From contig DATGLG010000012.1 of the NCBI GenBank assembly GCA_035294245.1, forward strand, positions 1 through 64,000: a DNA stretch of 64,000 bases. Direction: 5' to 3'. The position numbers and the translations under genes are program-made. The DNA comes from DATGLG01 sp035294245. Its GTDB lineage: Bacteria > Pseudomonadota > Alphaproteobacteria > JACZXZ01. The notes beneath the pieces are model-generated. The model was not told the DNA's origin and made no database searches. It worked only from the letters and a program-made list of their open reading frames with translations. The first letter of the stretch is position 1, and every line of letters starts with the position of its first letter. Shown one piece after another: positions 26,446 through 34,532 of the stretch.

Positions 26446-27618
26446 TCATGCCGCGAAGCGGCTGAGCGCGGAAGCGGCAATCCAGCCTCCGCCGAGAAGG
26501 CGCGTGCCGTTATAGAATACCGCGGCTTGGCCGGGTGCGACGCCATATTGCGGCTCGTCGAGCCTGATCTCGGCGCGACCGCCCTCGTGCGGCAGAAAGA
26601 TGCCGGAAACGGGCGGCTGCGCCGAGCGCAGCTTGACGGTGATGCGCCGGCCTTCGTGCTCCGGAGGCGCCGAGGGCAGCCAGTTGAAGCCACGCAGATG
26701 GACAATGTCGCGCGCGAGAGCCGCGCGCGGCCCGACCACCACGCGGCGCGCCTTGGCGTCGAGACGGACAACGTAAAGCGGCTCGGTGGTGCCGCCGACC
26801 CGGAGGCCGCGGCGCTGCCCAACAGTGAAATGAATAATGCCGCCGTGCCGGCCGAGCACGTGCCCATCGACATCGACGATCTCGCCCGGCTCGGCGGCGC
26901 CGGGCCGCAGCCGCTCGACAATATCGGCATATGAGCCATTGGGCACAAAGCAGATGTCCTGGCTGTCCGCCTTGCGGGCGACCGGCAGGCCGAAGCGCTC
27001 CGCCAAGGCGCGCGTCTCCGCCTTGGGATAGCCACCGAGGGGAAAGCGGAGATAATCAAGCTGCTCGGGCGTAGTCGCGAAGAGGAAATAGCTTTGATCG
27101 CGCGCCTCGTCGTGAGCGCGGTGCAGCTCGGGTTCCTCCGGCCCGACGACGCGGCGAATGTAATGGCCGGTCGCGAGAGCCTCTGCACCCAGGTCCTTCG
27201 CAACCTCGAGCAGATCGCCGAACTTGACGCGCTCGTTGCAGCGGACGCATGGGATCGGTGTCTCGCCGGCAAGATAGCTCGTTGCAAAGTCCTCCATCAC
27301 TTGCGCGCGGAACCGGCTTTCGTAGTCGAGGACGTAATGGGGAATATCGAGCCGCTCGGCCACGCGCCGCGCGTCATGAATGTCCTGCCCGGCACAGCAG
27401 GCGCCCTTGCGCCCGATTGCCGCGCCGTGATCGTAGAGCTGCAGCGTGATGCCGACGACGTCGTAGCCCTCGCTTCTCAGAAGCGCGGCGACCGTCGAGC
27501 TGTCAACACCGCCCGACATGGCGACGACCACGCGCGTCTCGCCGACAGGCTTGTCGAAGCCGAGGCTATTTGGCGAGGAACCGTCGATCATGCCGCGATG
27601 GAACATCGTCGCCTGCAC
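26446..27618 (-). CDS. mnmA: tRNA-specific 2-thiouridylase MnmA
   Basis: 390 residues from a GTG at 27618 that has AGGAG 4 bp upstream; ATGs at 27609 and 27591 are alternatives. The PP-loop motif VVAMSGGVDSSTVAALL, the catalytic cysteines in PIPCVRCNERVKF and DSQDICFVPNG, and the C-terminal barrel are present. It thiolates U34 of Lys, Glu and Gln tRNAs using sulfur that comes from IscS. It lies 7 bp after the ferredoxin gene and downstream of iscS, which supports a shared sulfur supply. Confidence 0.93.
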   Translation of the reverse strand: MQATMFHRGMIDGSSPNSLGFDKPVGETRVVVAMSGGVDSSTVAALLRSEGYDVVGITLQLYDHGAAIGRKGACCAGQDIHDARRVAERLDIPHYVLDYESRFRAQVMEDFATSYLAGETPIPCVRCNERVKFGDLLEVAKDLGAEALATGHYIRRVVGPEEPELHRAHDEARDQSYFLFATTPEQLDYLRFPLGGYPKAETRALAERFGLPVARKADSQDICFVPNGSYADIVERLRPGAAEPGEIVDVDGHVLGRHGGIIHFTVGQRRGLRVGGTTEPLYVVRLDAKARRVVVGPRAALARDIVHLRGFNWLPSAPPEHEGRRITVKLRSAQPPVSGIFLPHEGGRAEIRLDEPQYGVAPGQAAVFYNGTRLLGGGWIAASALSRFAA

Positions 27619-27625
27619 AAGGCTC

Positions 27626-27961
27626 CTAGCTCTGAAGCATCATGTTACGGCTGCCGGCGGGCAGGCGGACGGTCAGCCCGTCGAGCTCCTCGGTGATAAT
27701 GATCTGGCAGCCAAGGCGAGAGGTCTTGGTAAGGCCGAAAGCCAGATCGAGCATGTCCTCCTCGTCCTCGGTGGGATCGGCGAGCAGATCAAACCATTCC
27801 GGCTCGACGATCACGTGACAAGTCGAGCAGGCGAGCGAGCCTTCGCATGCCCCCTCCAGGTCAATGTTGTTCCGATGCGCGATCTCGAGCACCGACAGCC
27901 CGATTGGGGCGTCGACTTCCTTGTGGGTGCCGTTTTGCTCGATGAAAACCATCTTCGGCAT
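27626..27961 (-). CDS. fdx: [2Fe-2S] ferredoxin, ISC/adrenodoxin type
   Basis: 111 residues. The cluster ligands Cys39, Cys45, Cys48 and Cys85 follow the C-x5-C-x2-C...C pattern of vertebrate-type ferredoxins (ACEGSLACSTCHV and RLGCQI). The acidic helix PTEDEEDMLDLAFG is the partner-binding region. In ISC systems it supplies electrons for cluster assembly. It lies between iscS and mnmA. Confidence 0.9.
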   Translation of the reverse strand: MPKMVFIEQNGTHKEVDAPIGLSVLEIAHRNNIDLEGACEGSLACSTCHVIVEPEWFDLLADPTEDEEDMLDLAFGLTKTSRLGCQIIITEELDGLTVRLPAGSRNMMLQS

Positions 27962-28003
27962 CAGGACTCGTCTCCATTTCGCTGCGTCATTGCGCTTCCA
28001 AGG

Positions 28004-29236
28004 TCATGATCGGCGATCCGGCGCAGCGGTCTGCGGCGCCTTGGCTTTCCGGCGCAGCCGCTCGACGGCGGCGGCAATCGCATCGATCGCGTAGTCGACC
28101 TCGGCGGCTTCCGTAAACCTTCCCAAGCCAATACGCAAGCTGGCGCGTGCCAAATCGTCGTCGAGGCCGAGCGCCCGCAGCACATAGGACGGCTCGACCG
28201 AAGCCGAGGTGCAGGCCGATCCGGTGGAGACCGCGACATCTGCGAGACTTGCCAGGAGCGCCTCCGCATCTACCCCGGCAAAGGCGATGTTGAGGTTGCC
28301 CGGGAGGCGGTGCTGGATATCGCCATTGACCACCACATCCGGCAACCGTGCCCGGAGCCCGCCGAGGAGCCGATCGCGCAATCCTCGCAACCGCTTCCCC
28401 TCGCCGGTCATTTCGTGCTGTGCGACCACGCAAGCCTCACCGAAGCCGACGCAGAGGGGGGTGGGAAGGGTGCCGGAACGCAAGCCGCGCTCCTGACCGC
28501 CCCCGCTCATAAGCGGGTCGAGGCGCACGCGGGGGCGACGCCGGACATAAAGCGCCCCGATCCCCTTAGGGCCGTAGATCTTGTGGCCGGAGATGCTCAT
28601 GAGGTCGATCGCCATGCTCTCGACGTCGAGCGGTATCTTCCCGACCGCCTGTGCCGCGTCGGTATGGAAGTAGACGCCGCGCTCCCGACAGAGCGCACCG
28701 ATGGCGGCAAGCGGCTGGATGACGCCGATCTCGTTGTTGACGGCCATGATCGAGACAAGGATGGTCTCCTCGTCAATGGCGTCATTCAGACGATCGAGGG
28801 AAACGAGACCGTTGCGCTCGACGGGGAGATAGGTCACCCGGAATCCTTCCGCTTCCAGGGCGCGGCAGCTCTCGAGCACGCATTTGTGCTCGGTTGCGCA
28901 GGTCACGATATGGCGACGCTGCGACGCTGCGAAGCGGGCGGCGCCCTTGATGGCGAGATTGTTGGATTCCGTCGCTCCCGAGGTGAAGACGATCTCTCGC
29001 GCCTCGGCGCCGATGGTCGCCGCCACTTGCATGCGCGCCCGTTCAACGGCGGTTTCGGCCTCGCGCCCGAAGCCGTGAGTGGAGGACCCCGGATTGCCGA
29101 ACTTCTCCGTAAAATATGGCAGCATCGCCGCGAGGACGCGCGGATCGACGGGCGTCGTGGCTTGATAATCGAGATAGATCGGCACCCTCGGCCGATTCTC
29201 CTGCATTTGGCTCGTTACCGCCGCCATGCCCACCAT
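28004..29236 (-). CDS. iscS: Cysteine desulfurase IscS (group I)
   Basis: 410 residues. PLP-binding Lys219 in SISGHKIYGPKGIGALY and persulfide Cys341 in STGSACTSASVEPSYVL, the long-loop form of IscS. It converts cysteine to alanine and passes sulfur to scaffold proteins and to MnmA. The next gene upstream, 20 bp away, encodes a second group I enzyme. There is no iscU, hscA or hscB here, so cluster assembly probably relies on the SUF operon. Confidence 0.92.
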   Translation of the reverse strand: MVGMAAVTSQMQENRPRVPIYLDYQATTPVDPRVLAAMLPYFTEKFGNPGSSTHGFGREAETAVERARMQVAATIGAEAREIVFTSGATESNNLAIKGAARFAASQRRHIVTCATEHKCVLESCRALEAEGFRVTYLPVERNGLVSLDRLNDAIDEETILVSIMAVNNEIGVIQPLAAIGALCRERGVYFHTDAAQAVGKIPLDVESMAIDLMSISGHKIYGPKGIGALYVRRRPRVRLDPLMSGGGQERGLRSGTLPTPLCVGFGEACVVAQHEMTGEGKRLRGLRDRLLGGLRARLPDVVVNGDIQHRLPGNLNIAFAGVDAEALLASLADVAVSTGSACTSASVEPSYVLRALGLDDDLARASLRIGLGRFTEAAEVDYAIDAIAAAVERLRRKAKAPQTAAPDRRS

Positions 29237-29255
29237 CCTCGCGGACTACGAGAGT

Positions 29256-30374
29256 CTAGGCCGCCCTATTGCCCGCTCTGGCGTAGAGCGAAGCCCAGGC
29301 ATTCAGGAAGCGATCGACATCCCCGGCCTGGCTCTCCCAGCCGAGGCTAACGCGGATCGCGCTTCCCGCCGCAACGTTATCGGCGCCCATCGCCCGGAGC
29401 ACGTGGGACGGCCGCACCTTGCCCGATGAGCAGGCCGAGCCGGCGCTGACTGCCACACCGGCTAGGTCAAGCGCCATGACTTGAGTCTCGCTCGCAACGC
29501 CGGGCATCGTGAAGCAGGCCGTGTTCGGCAGCCGGGGCGCCGACTGGCCAAAGAATTGCGCTCTCGGCGCAATCGCCCTGACGCCTCGCTCGAGGTGGTC
29601 GCGCCAGGCGGCCAGCCGCGCATAGTTGGCAAGGGCAGCGCTGGCCACGGCTGCGGCGGCGCCGAATCCGACGATGCCGGGGAGGTTTTCCGTTCCGGAC
29701 CTGCGCCCCTTCTCCTGCCCGCCACCGCGGATGAGCGGATGCAATGCCAGATTGGGACGGATCGCGAGGGCGCCGATCCCCGGCGGGCCGCCGATCTTGT
29801 GGGCCGAAAACGATAGCAGGTCGACACCGAGTGCTGCGAAATCCACCGAGATTTTGCCGACGGCCTGTACCGCATCGCAATGGACGAGGGCGCCTCGCGC
29901 ATGCGCGAGCGCGGCCAATTCCGCGAGCGGCTGAATGACCCCCGTCTCGTTGTTAGCCAGCATGACCGAGACAAGGGACAGGCGCGGATCGGCGGCGAGC
30001 TTTGCTTCAAGGACGTCGAGCCGAACCAGGCCGCGGTCATCCACCGGGATCCGCTCCGCCAGGGGTGCCGCCGCAAGCACGGAATCATGCTCGATGTCGG
30101 AGACGAGAAGCCGCGGCCGCGCGCAGCCTGCCAGGGCCAGGTTGTTCGCCTCTGTCCCGCCGCTGGTGAAGATGATCTCGGCCGCTTCCGCGTGGAGGAG
30201 TGCTGCGACCTGGGCGCGCGCCTCCTCTACCCGCCGGCGCGCGCCTCGGCCATACCAGTGGACCGACGACGGATTGCCCGTCTCAGCGAGCGCCAGCGCG
30301 ACCGCCTCCCGCGCTTCCGCTCGCAGTGGTGCGGTGGCGTTGTAATCGAGATAGACGCGGCGGCGGTTCGCCAT
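29256..30374 (-). CDS. Second cysteine desulfurase, NifS/IscS-like
   Basis: 372 residues from the ATG at 30374 (MANRRRVYLDYNATAPL). Lys193 in SFSAHKIGGPPGIGAL binds PLP, and Cys315 lies in SAGSACSSGKVRPSHVL, a NifS-like loop variant that differs from the downstream IscS. The protein is shorter and quite diverged from its neighbour, so this is not a recent duplication. The tandem is probably cotranscribed from cysE. Its distinct role is not known. Confidence 0.88.
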   Translation of the reverse strand: MANRRRVYLDYNATAPLRAEAREAVALALAETGNPSSVHWYGRGARRRVEEARAQVAALLHAEAAEIIFTSGGTEANNLALAGCARPRLLVSDIEHDSVLAAAPLAERIPVDDRGLVRLDVLEAKLAADPRLSLVSVMLANNETGVIQPLAELAALAHARGALVHCDAVQAVGKISVDFAALGVDLLSFSAHKIGGPPGIGALAIRPNLALHPLIRGGGQEKGRRSGTENLPGIVGFGAAAAVASAALANYARLAAWRDHLERGVRAIAPRAQFFGQSAPRLPNTACFTMPGVASETQVMALDLAGVAVSAGSACSSGKVRPSHVLRAMGADNVAAGSAIRVSLGWESQAGDVDRFLNAWASLYARAGNRAA

Positions 30375-30465
30375 CACTCTTCCTGCCTCGCGCAAAGGGT
30401 CGCGGATGCCGGAGCGCGGCATAATTCGCGGCATGGGCGCAAGCCCGATGGCCGATGTTACACGC

Positions 30466-31203
30466 TTACGATTTGCCGGACGAGGCCGCGCTGCGCTCTT
30501 GCGCGGAAGAGCCCCGGGCGGCAGCAAGCTCGGCTTCGAGCTCGGCGACGCGCTCGTTCAGCAGGCCGATATGGGTACGCAGATCCTCGATGGCCCGTTG
30601 GAATGGGTCGATCACTTCACCCGTTGGCGTGCCATAGGCCATGAATTCCCGGTGCGCCCGCCGGTCGCGCGGCAGAATGATGCGAGACGGGTTACCGACC
30701 ACCGTTACCCCCGCCGGCACATCCTTGGTCACGACGGCATTGGCCCCGACTCGCGCGCCTTCGCCGACCGTGATCGCCCCGAGGATTTGGGCGCCGGAAC
30801 CCAGGATCGCGCCGTCGCCGATCGTGGGATGGCGCTTCACCCCCACCTGCGCAGCCGAGTCGACCGAGGGTGAAACGCCGCCCAGGGTCACGTCATGGTA
30901 AATTGTGACATCGTCGCCGATCTTGGCCGTCTCGCCGATGACCACGCCGAGCCCATGATCGATGAAGAGCCGCTTGCCTATCTCGGCGCCGGGGTGGATT
31001 TCAATGCCCGTCAGCAGGCGGCCGACATTGGACAGGAGCCGCCCACAGAGCCGCCATCCGCGTTTCCAGGCCGCGTGAGCCATGCGGTGCCAGAGGATGG
31101 CGTGGAACCCCGGATAGGCCAGAACGACTTCGAGCGGCGAGCGCGCCGCCGGATCGCGCGCCATAATCGAGTCGATCTGGTCGTGTAAGCTCTTGAAACT
31201 CAT
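30466..31203 (-). CDS. cysE: Serine O-acetyltransferase CysE
   Basis: 245 residues. An N-terminal helical domain is followed by hexapeptide repeats forming the left-handed beta-helix (GIEIHPGAEIGKRLFIDHG, TIGDGAILGSGAQILGAITVGEGARVGANAVV-type repeats) and a C-terminal tail. The catalytic His/Asp region is FIDHGLGVVIGE. It makes O-acetylserine, the precursor of cysteine. Its place at the head of a transcript with two cysteine desulfurases links cysteine supply to sulfur mobilisation. The C-terminal 40 residues form a probable coiled coil. Confidence 0.92.
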   Translation of the reverse strand: MSFKSLHDQIDSIMARDPAARSPLEVVLAYPGFHAILWHRMAHAAWKRGWRLCGRLLSNVGRLLTGIEIHPGAEIGKRLFIDHGLGVVIGETAKIGDDVTIYHDVTLGGVSPSVDSAAQVGVKRHPTIGDGAILGSGAQILGAITVGEGARVGANAVVTKDVPAGVTVVGNPSRIILPRDRRAHREFMAYGTPTGEVIDPFQRAIEDLRTHIGLLNERVAELEAELAAARGSSAQERSAASSGKS

Positions 31204-31411
31204 GGCCCGACTAGGATATTCCTCGCCATTCCGTAATCGTCGAGGCTTGGCTTACGAAAGTGCTCGAATACGGAAAAGTCACGGCGGGCATATAGTTTGC
31301 CCGTTATCAACGGTCAAGCTGAGCGGCTTTGCACGGCAGCCGCGAGCGGAAACGAGCGAGGGGCGGTGCTGAAGGTTGTGCCCTAAGGCTGCGCAGTAAG
31401 GACGCATTCTC

Positions 31412-32062
31412 ATGCCGGAAGTCATCTTCAACGGGCCTGAAGGTCGTCTCGAGGGCCGCTACCACCACAGCAAGGTACCGAACGCGCCCATCGCCCTCTT
31501 GCTGCACCCCCATCCGCAGCATGGCGGCACGATGAACAACAAGGTGGTCTATAATCTTTACCAGGCGTTCGTCCGCCGCGGCTTTTCATCCTTGCGCTTC
31601 AATTTTCGCGGCGTGGGCCGGTCGCAAGGGAGCTTCGATCGCGGGGAGGGAGAGCTTTCGGACGCGGCCGCAGCGCTGGATTGGTTGCAAACCTTCAACC
31701 CGAACGCGGGAAGCTGCTGGATTGCCGGGTTCTCGTTCGGCGCCTGGATTGGCATGCAGCTCCTGATGCGCCGGCCGGAGATCGCCGGGTTCATCTCCGT
31801 GGCGCCGCCAGCCAATATCTACGACTTCTCGTTCTTGGCCCCCTGCCCTGCCTCCGGAATGATCATCCAGGGCAACCAGGACCAGGTCGTGCCGATCGAG
31901 GCCGTCAACAAGCTCGTCGAGAAGCTCAACCACCAGCGCGGGATCAAGATCGATTATCGGCTGATCCCGGGGGCCGATCACTTCTTCAGCGACCATCTGG
32001 ATACGGTCGTGGGTCATATGGAGAGCTACCTCGACAGCCGCCTCGCCCAGGCAGCCGAGTAG
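31412..32062 (+). CDS. Alpha/beta hydrolase (COG2945-type)
   Basis: 216 residues. The nucleophile elbow is GFSFGAW with its Ser at about residue 109, the acid is in GNQDQVVP, and the His is in GADHFFSDH. The oxyanion HPHPQHGG motif and RFNFRGVGRS are typical of this small cytoplasmic hydrolase family. The substrate is unknown. It is divergent from cysE with about 200 bp between the starts. Confidence 0.83.
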   Translation: MPEVIFNGPEGRLEGRYHHSKVPNAPIALLLHPHPQHGGTMNNKVVYNLYQAFVRRGFSSLRFNFRGVGRSQGSFDRGEGELSDAAAALDWLQTFNPNAGSCWIAGFSFGAWIGMQLLMRRPEIAGFISVAPPANIYDFSFLAPCPASGMIIQGNQDQVVPIEAVNKLVEKLNHQRGIKIDYRLIPGADHFFSDHLDTVVGHMESYLDSRLAQAAE

Positions 32063-32077
32063 CAACCACGAGAATGG

Positions 32078-33157
32078 CTATCGTTCCGGGAGCGGATGAT
32101 AGCGCCCGCCCGTGAGGGGTCGCGGCACCCCCGTCGTCGAAGGCAAGCTGAGGGGCAATCCGCGTTGCGAGCGCACGGCGAGATAGGCGAAGGCCTGGGC
32201 CTCGAGCGCATCGCCGTTCCAACCAACCGCCTCCACGGCTCGGGGCGCGGAGTCTAGCCGTTCCGAAAGGGCCGCCATGATCGCGGGATTATGCCGGCCG
32301 CCACCGGTCACGAGCCAGTGTTTGACTCTTGCCGGAAAGTGCTCCGCGGCACGAGCGACCGCCGCCGTTATGATGGCGACGAGCGTAGCGGCCCCGTCCT
32401 CGCCGTTGAGCCGTTCCACCAGAGTCCAGGTGAAATCGTCCCGATCCAGGGACTTGGGCGGCGCGCGATCGAAATAGGGGTGCCTCAGAAACGTCGCCAG
32501 CAGCTCTGCATCGACCCGGCCGGCGGCCGCCAGCCTGCCGCCATCGTCCATGGCCCTCCCGGTGCGACGGCGCACCCAGTCATCGAGTGGGGCATTGCCC
32601 GGGCCCGTGTCGAACGCCACGATGCTGTCATCGGCACCGATCCATGTCACATTGGCGACGCCGCCGAGATTGAGCACGGCCAGCGGGCGTTCGAGGTCAT
32701 GGGCGAGGGCGGCGTGAAATAACGGCACGAGCGGCGCGCCCTGCCCCCCGGCGGCCACGTCGGCGCTGCGGAAATCGTTGATGACGGGAATGGCGACAAG
32801 GCGTCCGAGGAGGCCGCCATCGCCGATCTGCCAAGTGCGACCTTCCTCGGGACGATGGAGGATCGTGTGCCCATGGAAGCCGACGAGGTCGATATCCGCA
32901 CGCGAAAGGTCGCTTTCCGCGAGAAATTTGTCGACCGCCTCGGCGTGAGCCCGCGTCAACAGCTCCTCGACGCTCGAAACGGGGCCGACACCGCCGAGCA
33001 CGCTGCGGATCGCTTCGCGCATCGTGGCCTCGTACGGGAAGGTCGCCCAAGGTCCCGTTTCAATGACTGTCACGCCATCGGTGCGAAGATAGGCCACGTC
33101 GATGCCATCGAGGGACGTGCCGCTCATGAGGCCGAGAGCAGCGAGGGTTTGCGTCAT
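32078..33157 (-). CDS. anmK: Anhydro-N-acetylmuramic acid kinase
   Basis: 359 residues, the family length. MSGTSLDGID (residues 11-20) is the ATP-binding signature, with the further AnmK blocks GFHGHTILHRP, VINDFRSADVAAGGQGAPLVP and FDTGPGNAPLDDW. It phosphorylates anhydroMurNAc during peptidoglycan recycling. It is divergent from tyrS. Confidence 0.94.
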   Translation of the reverse strand: MTQTLAALGLMSGTSLDGIDVAYLRTDGVTVIETGPWATFPYEATMREAIRSVLGGVGPVSSVEELLTRAHAEAVDKFLAESDLSRADIDLVGFHGHTILHRPEEGRTWQIGDGGLLGRLVAIPVINDFRSADVAAGGQGAPLVPLFHAALAHDLERPLAVLNLGGVANVTWIGADDSIVAFDTGPGNAPLDDWVRRRTGRAMDDGGRLAAAGRVDAELLATFLRHPYFDRAPPKSLDRDDFTWTLVERLNGEDGAATLVAIITAAVARAAEHFPARVKHWLVTGGGRHNPAIMAALSERLDSAPRAVEAVGWNGDALEAQAFAYLAVRSQRGLPLSLPSTTGVPRPLTGGRYHPLPER

Positions 33158-33278
33158 GATGGAGTCATTTCTCCAATGGCGAGGCGCGTTGTCGCCTTCG
33201 GGTCGATTGTGCTAAAGCTCCTCAATTCCGGCAACCCCGTGGTTTTACAGCCCCTCCGCCCGAAACTGACCCGATACG

Positions 33279-34532
33279 ATGGCGTCGCTTAGATCCGATT
33301 TCCTGCGCACCGTCTCCGAACGCGGATTCGTCCACCAGATCACCGACGCTGCAGCCTTGGATGCCCGCTGCGCGGACGGGCGCATCATTGCCTATATCGG
33401 CTTCGATTGCACGGGGCCGAGCCTACATGTGGGTCACCTGATCTCGATCATGTTGCTGCGCCATTTGCAGCAGGCTGGCCACAAGCCGATCGTCCTCATG
33501 GGCGGCGGGACGACCAAGGTCGGCGACCCCTCTGGCAAGGACGAGGCGCGAAAACTCCTGACCGAAGCGGAGATCGCTGCGAACATGGCGAGCATCAGAC
33601 GCGCCTTCGAGCATTATCTCCGCTTCGGCGACGGCTCCTCCGACGCCCTGATGGCGAACAACGCCGAATGGCTGGACAGGCTCGAGTACATCCCGTTCCT
33701 GCGCGACATCGGCCGCCACTTCTCGGTCAATCGGATGCTGAGCTTCGACAGCGTCAAGCTGCGGCTCGAGCGCGAGCAGCCCCTCTCCTTTCTCGAGTTC
33801 AATTACATGGTGCTGCAAGCCTATGATTTCCTCGAGCTGTCGCGCCGATACGGTTGCGCATTGCAGATGGGCGGCTCGGATCAGTGGGGCAATATCGTTA
33901 ACGGGGTCGAGCTCGGCCGGCGCGTGGACGGGACTGAGCTCTTCGGTCTCACGACCCCGCTCATCACCACGGCTTCCGGGGCCAAGATGGGCAAGACGGC
34001 GTCCGGTGCCGTCTGGCTTAATGCCGACATGCTGTCGCCTTACGAATATTGGCAGTTCTGGCGCAACACCCACGATGCGGATACCGGACGCTTCCTTCGC
34101 CTCTTCACCGATCTGCCGTTGGGCGAGATCGGCAGGCTCGAGGTGCTTCAGGGCAGCGAGATCAACGATGCGAAAATCGTGCTCGCCAACGAGGCCACGG
34201 CCCTGTGCCACGGTCGCGCCGCCGCGGAGGCCGCGGCGGAGACAGCCCGCCGCACTTTTGTGGAAGGCGCGTCGGGTGCGGCTTTACCGACGGTCGAGCT
34301 GCCGCGGGATGCACTGGAGGCAGGCATTCCCCTGACCGATCTCCTCTGTCGCGCCGGACTTGCCGCCAGCAAGGGCGAGGCACGACGCCTTATTCGCGGC
34401 GGTGGGGGCAAGCTGAACGACGAAACGGTCAGCGATGAGCTCCGCATGATCAAGGTCGCCGATCTCGGCGCCAACGGCACCATCAAGCTCTCCGCCGGCA
34501 AAAAGCGTCATGCGCTGGTACGCGTGCTCTAA
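33279..34532 (+). CDS. tyrS: Tyrosyl-tRNA synthetase
   Basis: 417 residues. Class I signature HVGH at 50-53 and a KMSKS variant KMGKT at 236-240. It has the tyrosine-binding LEFNYMVLQAYDFLEL region and a C-terminal S4 RNA-binding domain (KGEARRLIRGGGGKLND). The anmK-tyrS divergent pair is common in Alphaproteobacteria. The stop codon overlaps the convergent yhdP-like stop. Confidence 0.96.
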   Translation: MASLRSDFLRTVSERGFVHQITDAAALDARCADGRIIAYIGFDCTGPSLHVGHLISIMLLRHLQQAGHKPIVLMGGGTTKVGDPSGKDEARKLLTEAEIAANMASIRRAFEHYLRFGDGSSDALMANNAEWLDRLEYIPFLRDIGRHFSVNRMLSFDSVKLRLEREQPLSFLEFNYMVLQAYDFLELSRRYGCALQMGGSDQWGNIVNGVELGRRVDGTELFGLTTPLITTASGAKMGKTASGAVWLNADMLSPYEYWQFWRNTHDADTGRFLRLFTDLPLGEIGRLEVLQGSEINDAKIVLANEATALCHGRAAAEAAAETARRTFVEGASGAALPTVELPRDALEAGIPLTDLLCRAGLAASKGEARRLIRGGGGKLNDETVSDELRMIKVADLGANGTIKLSAGKKRHALVRVL

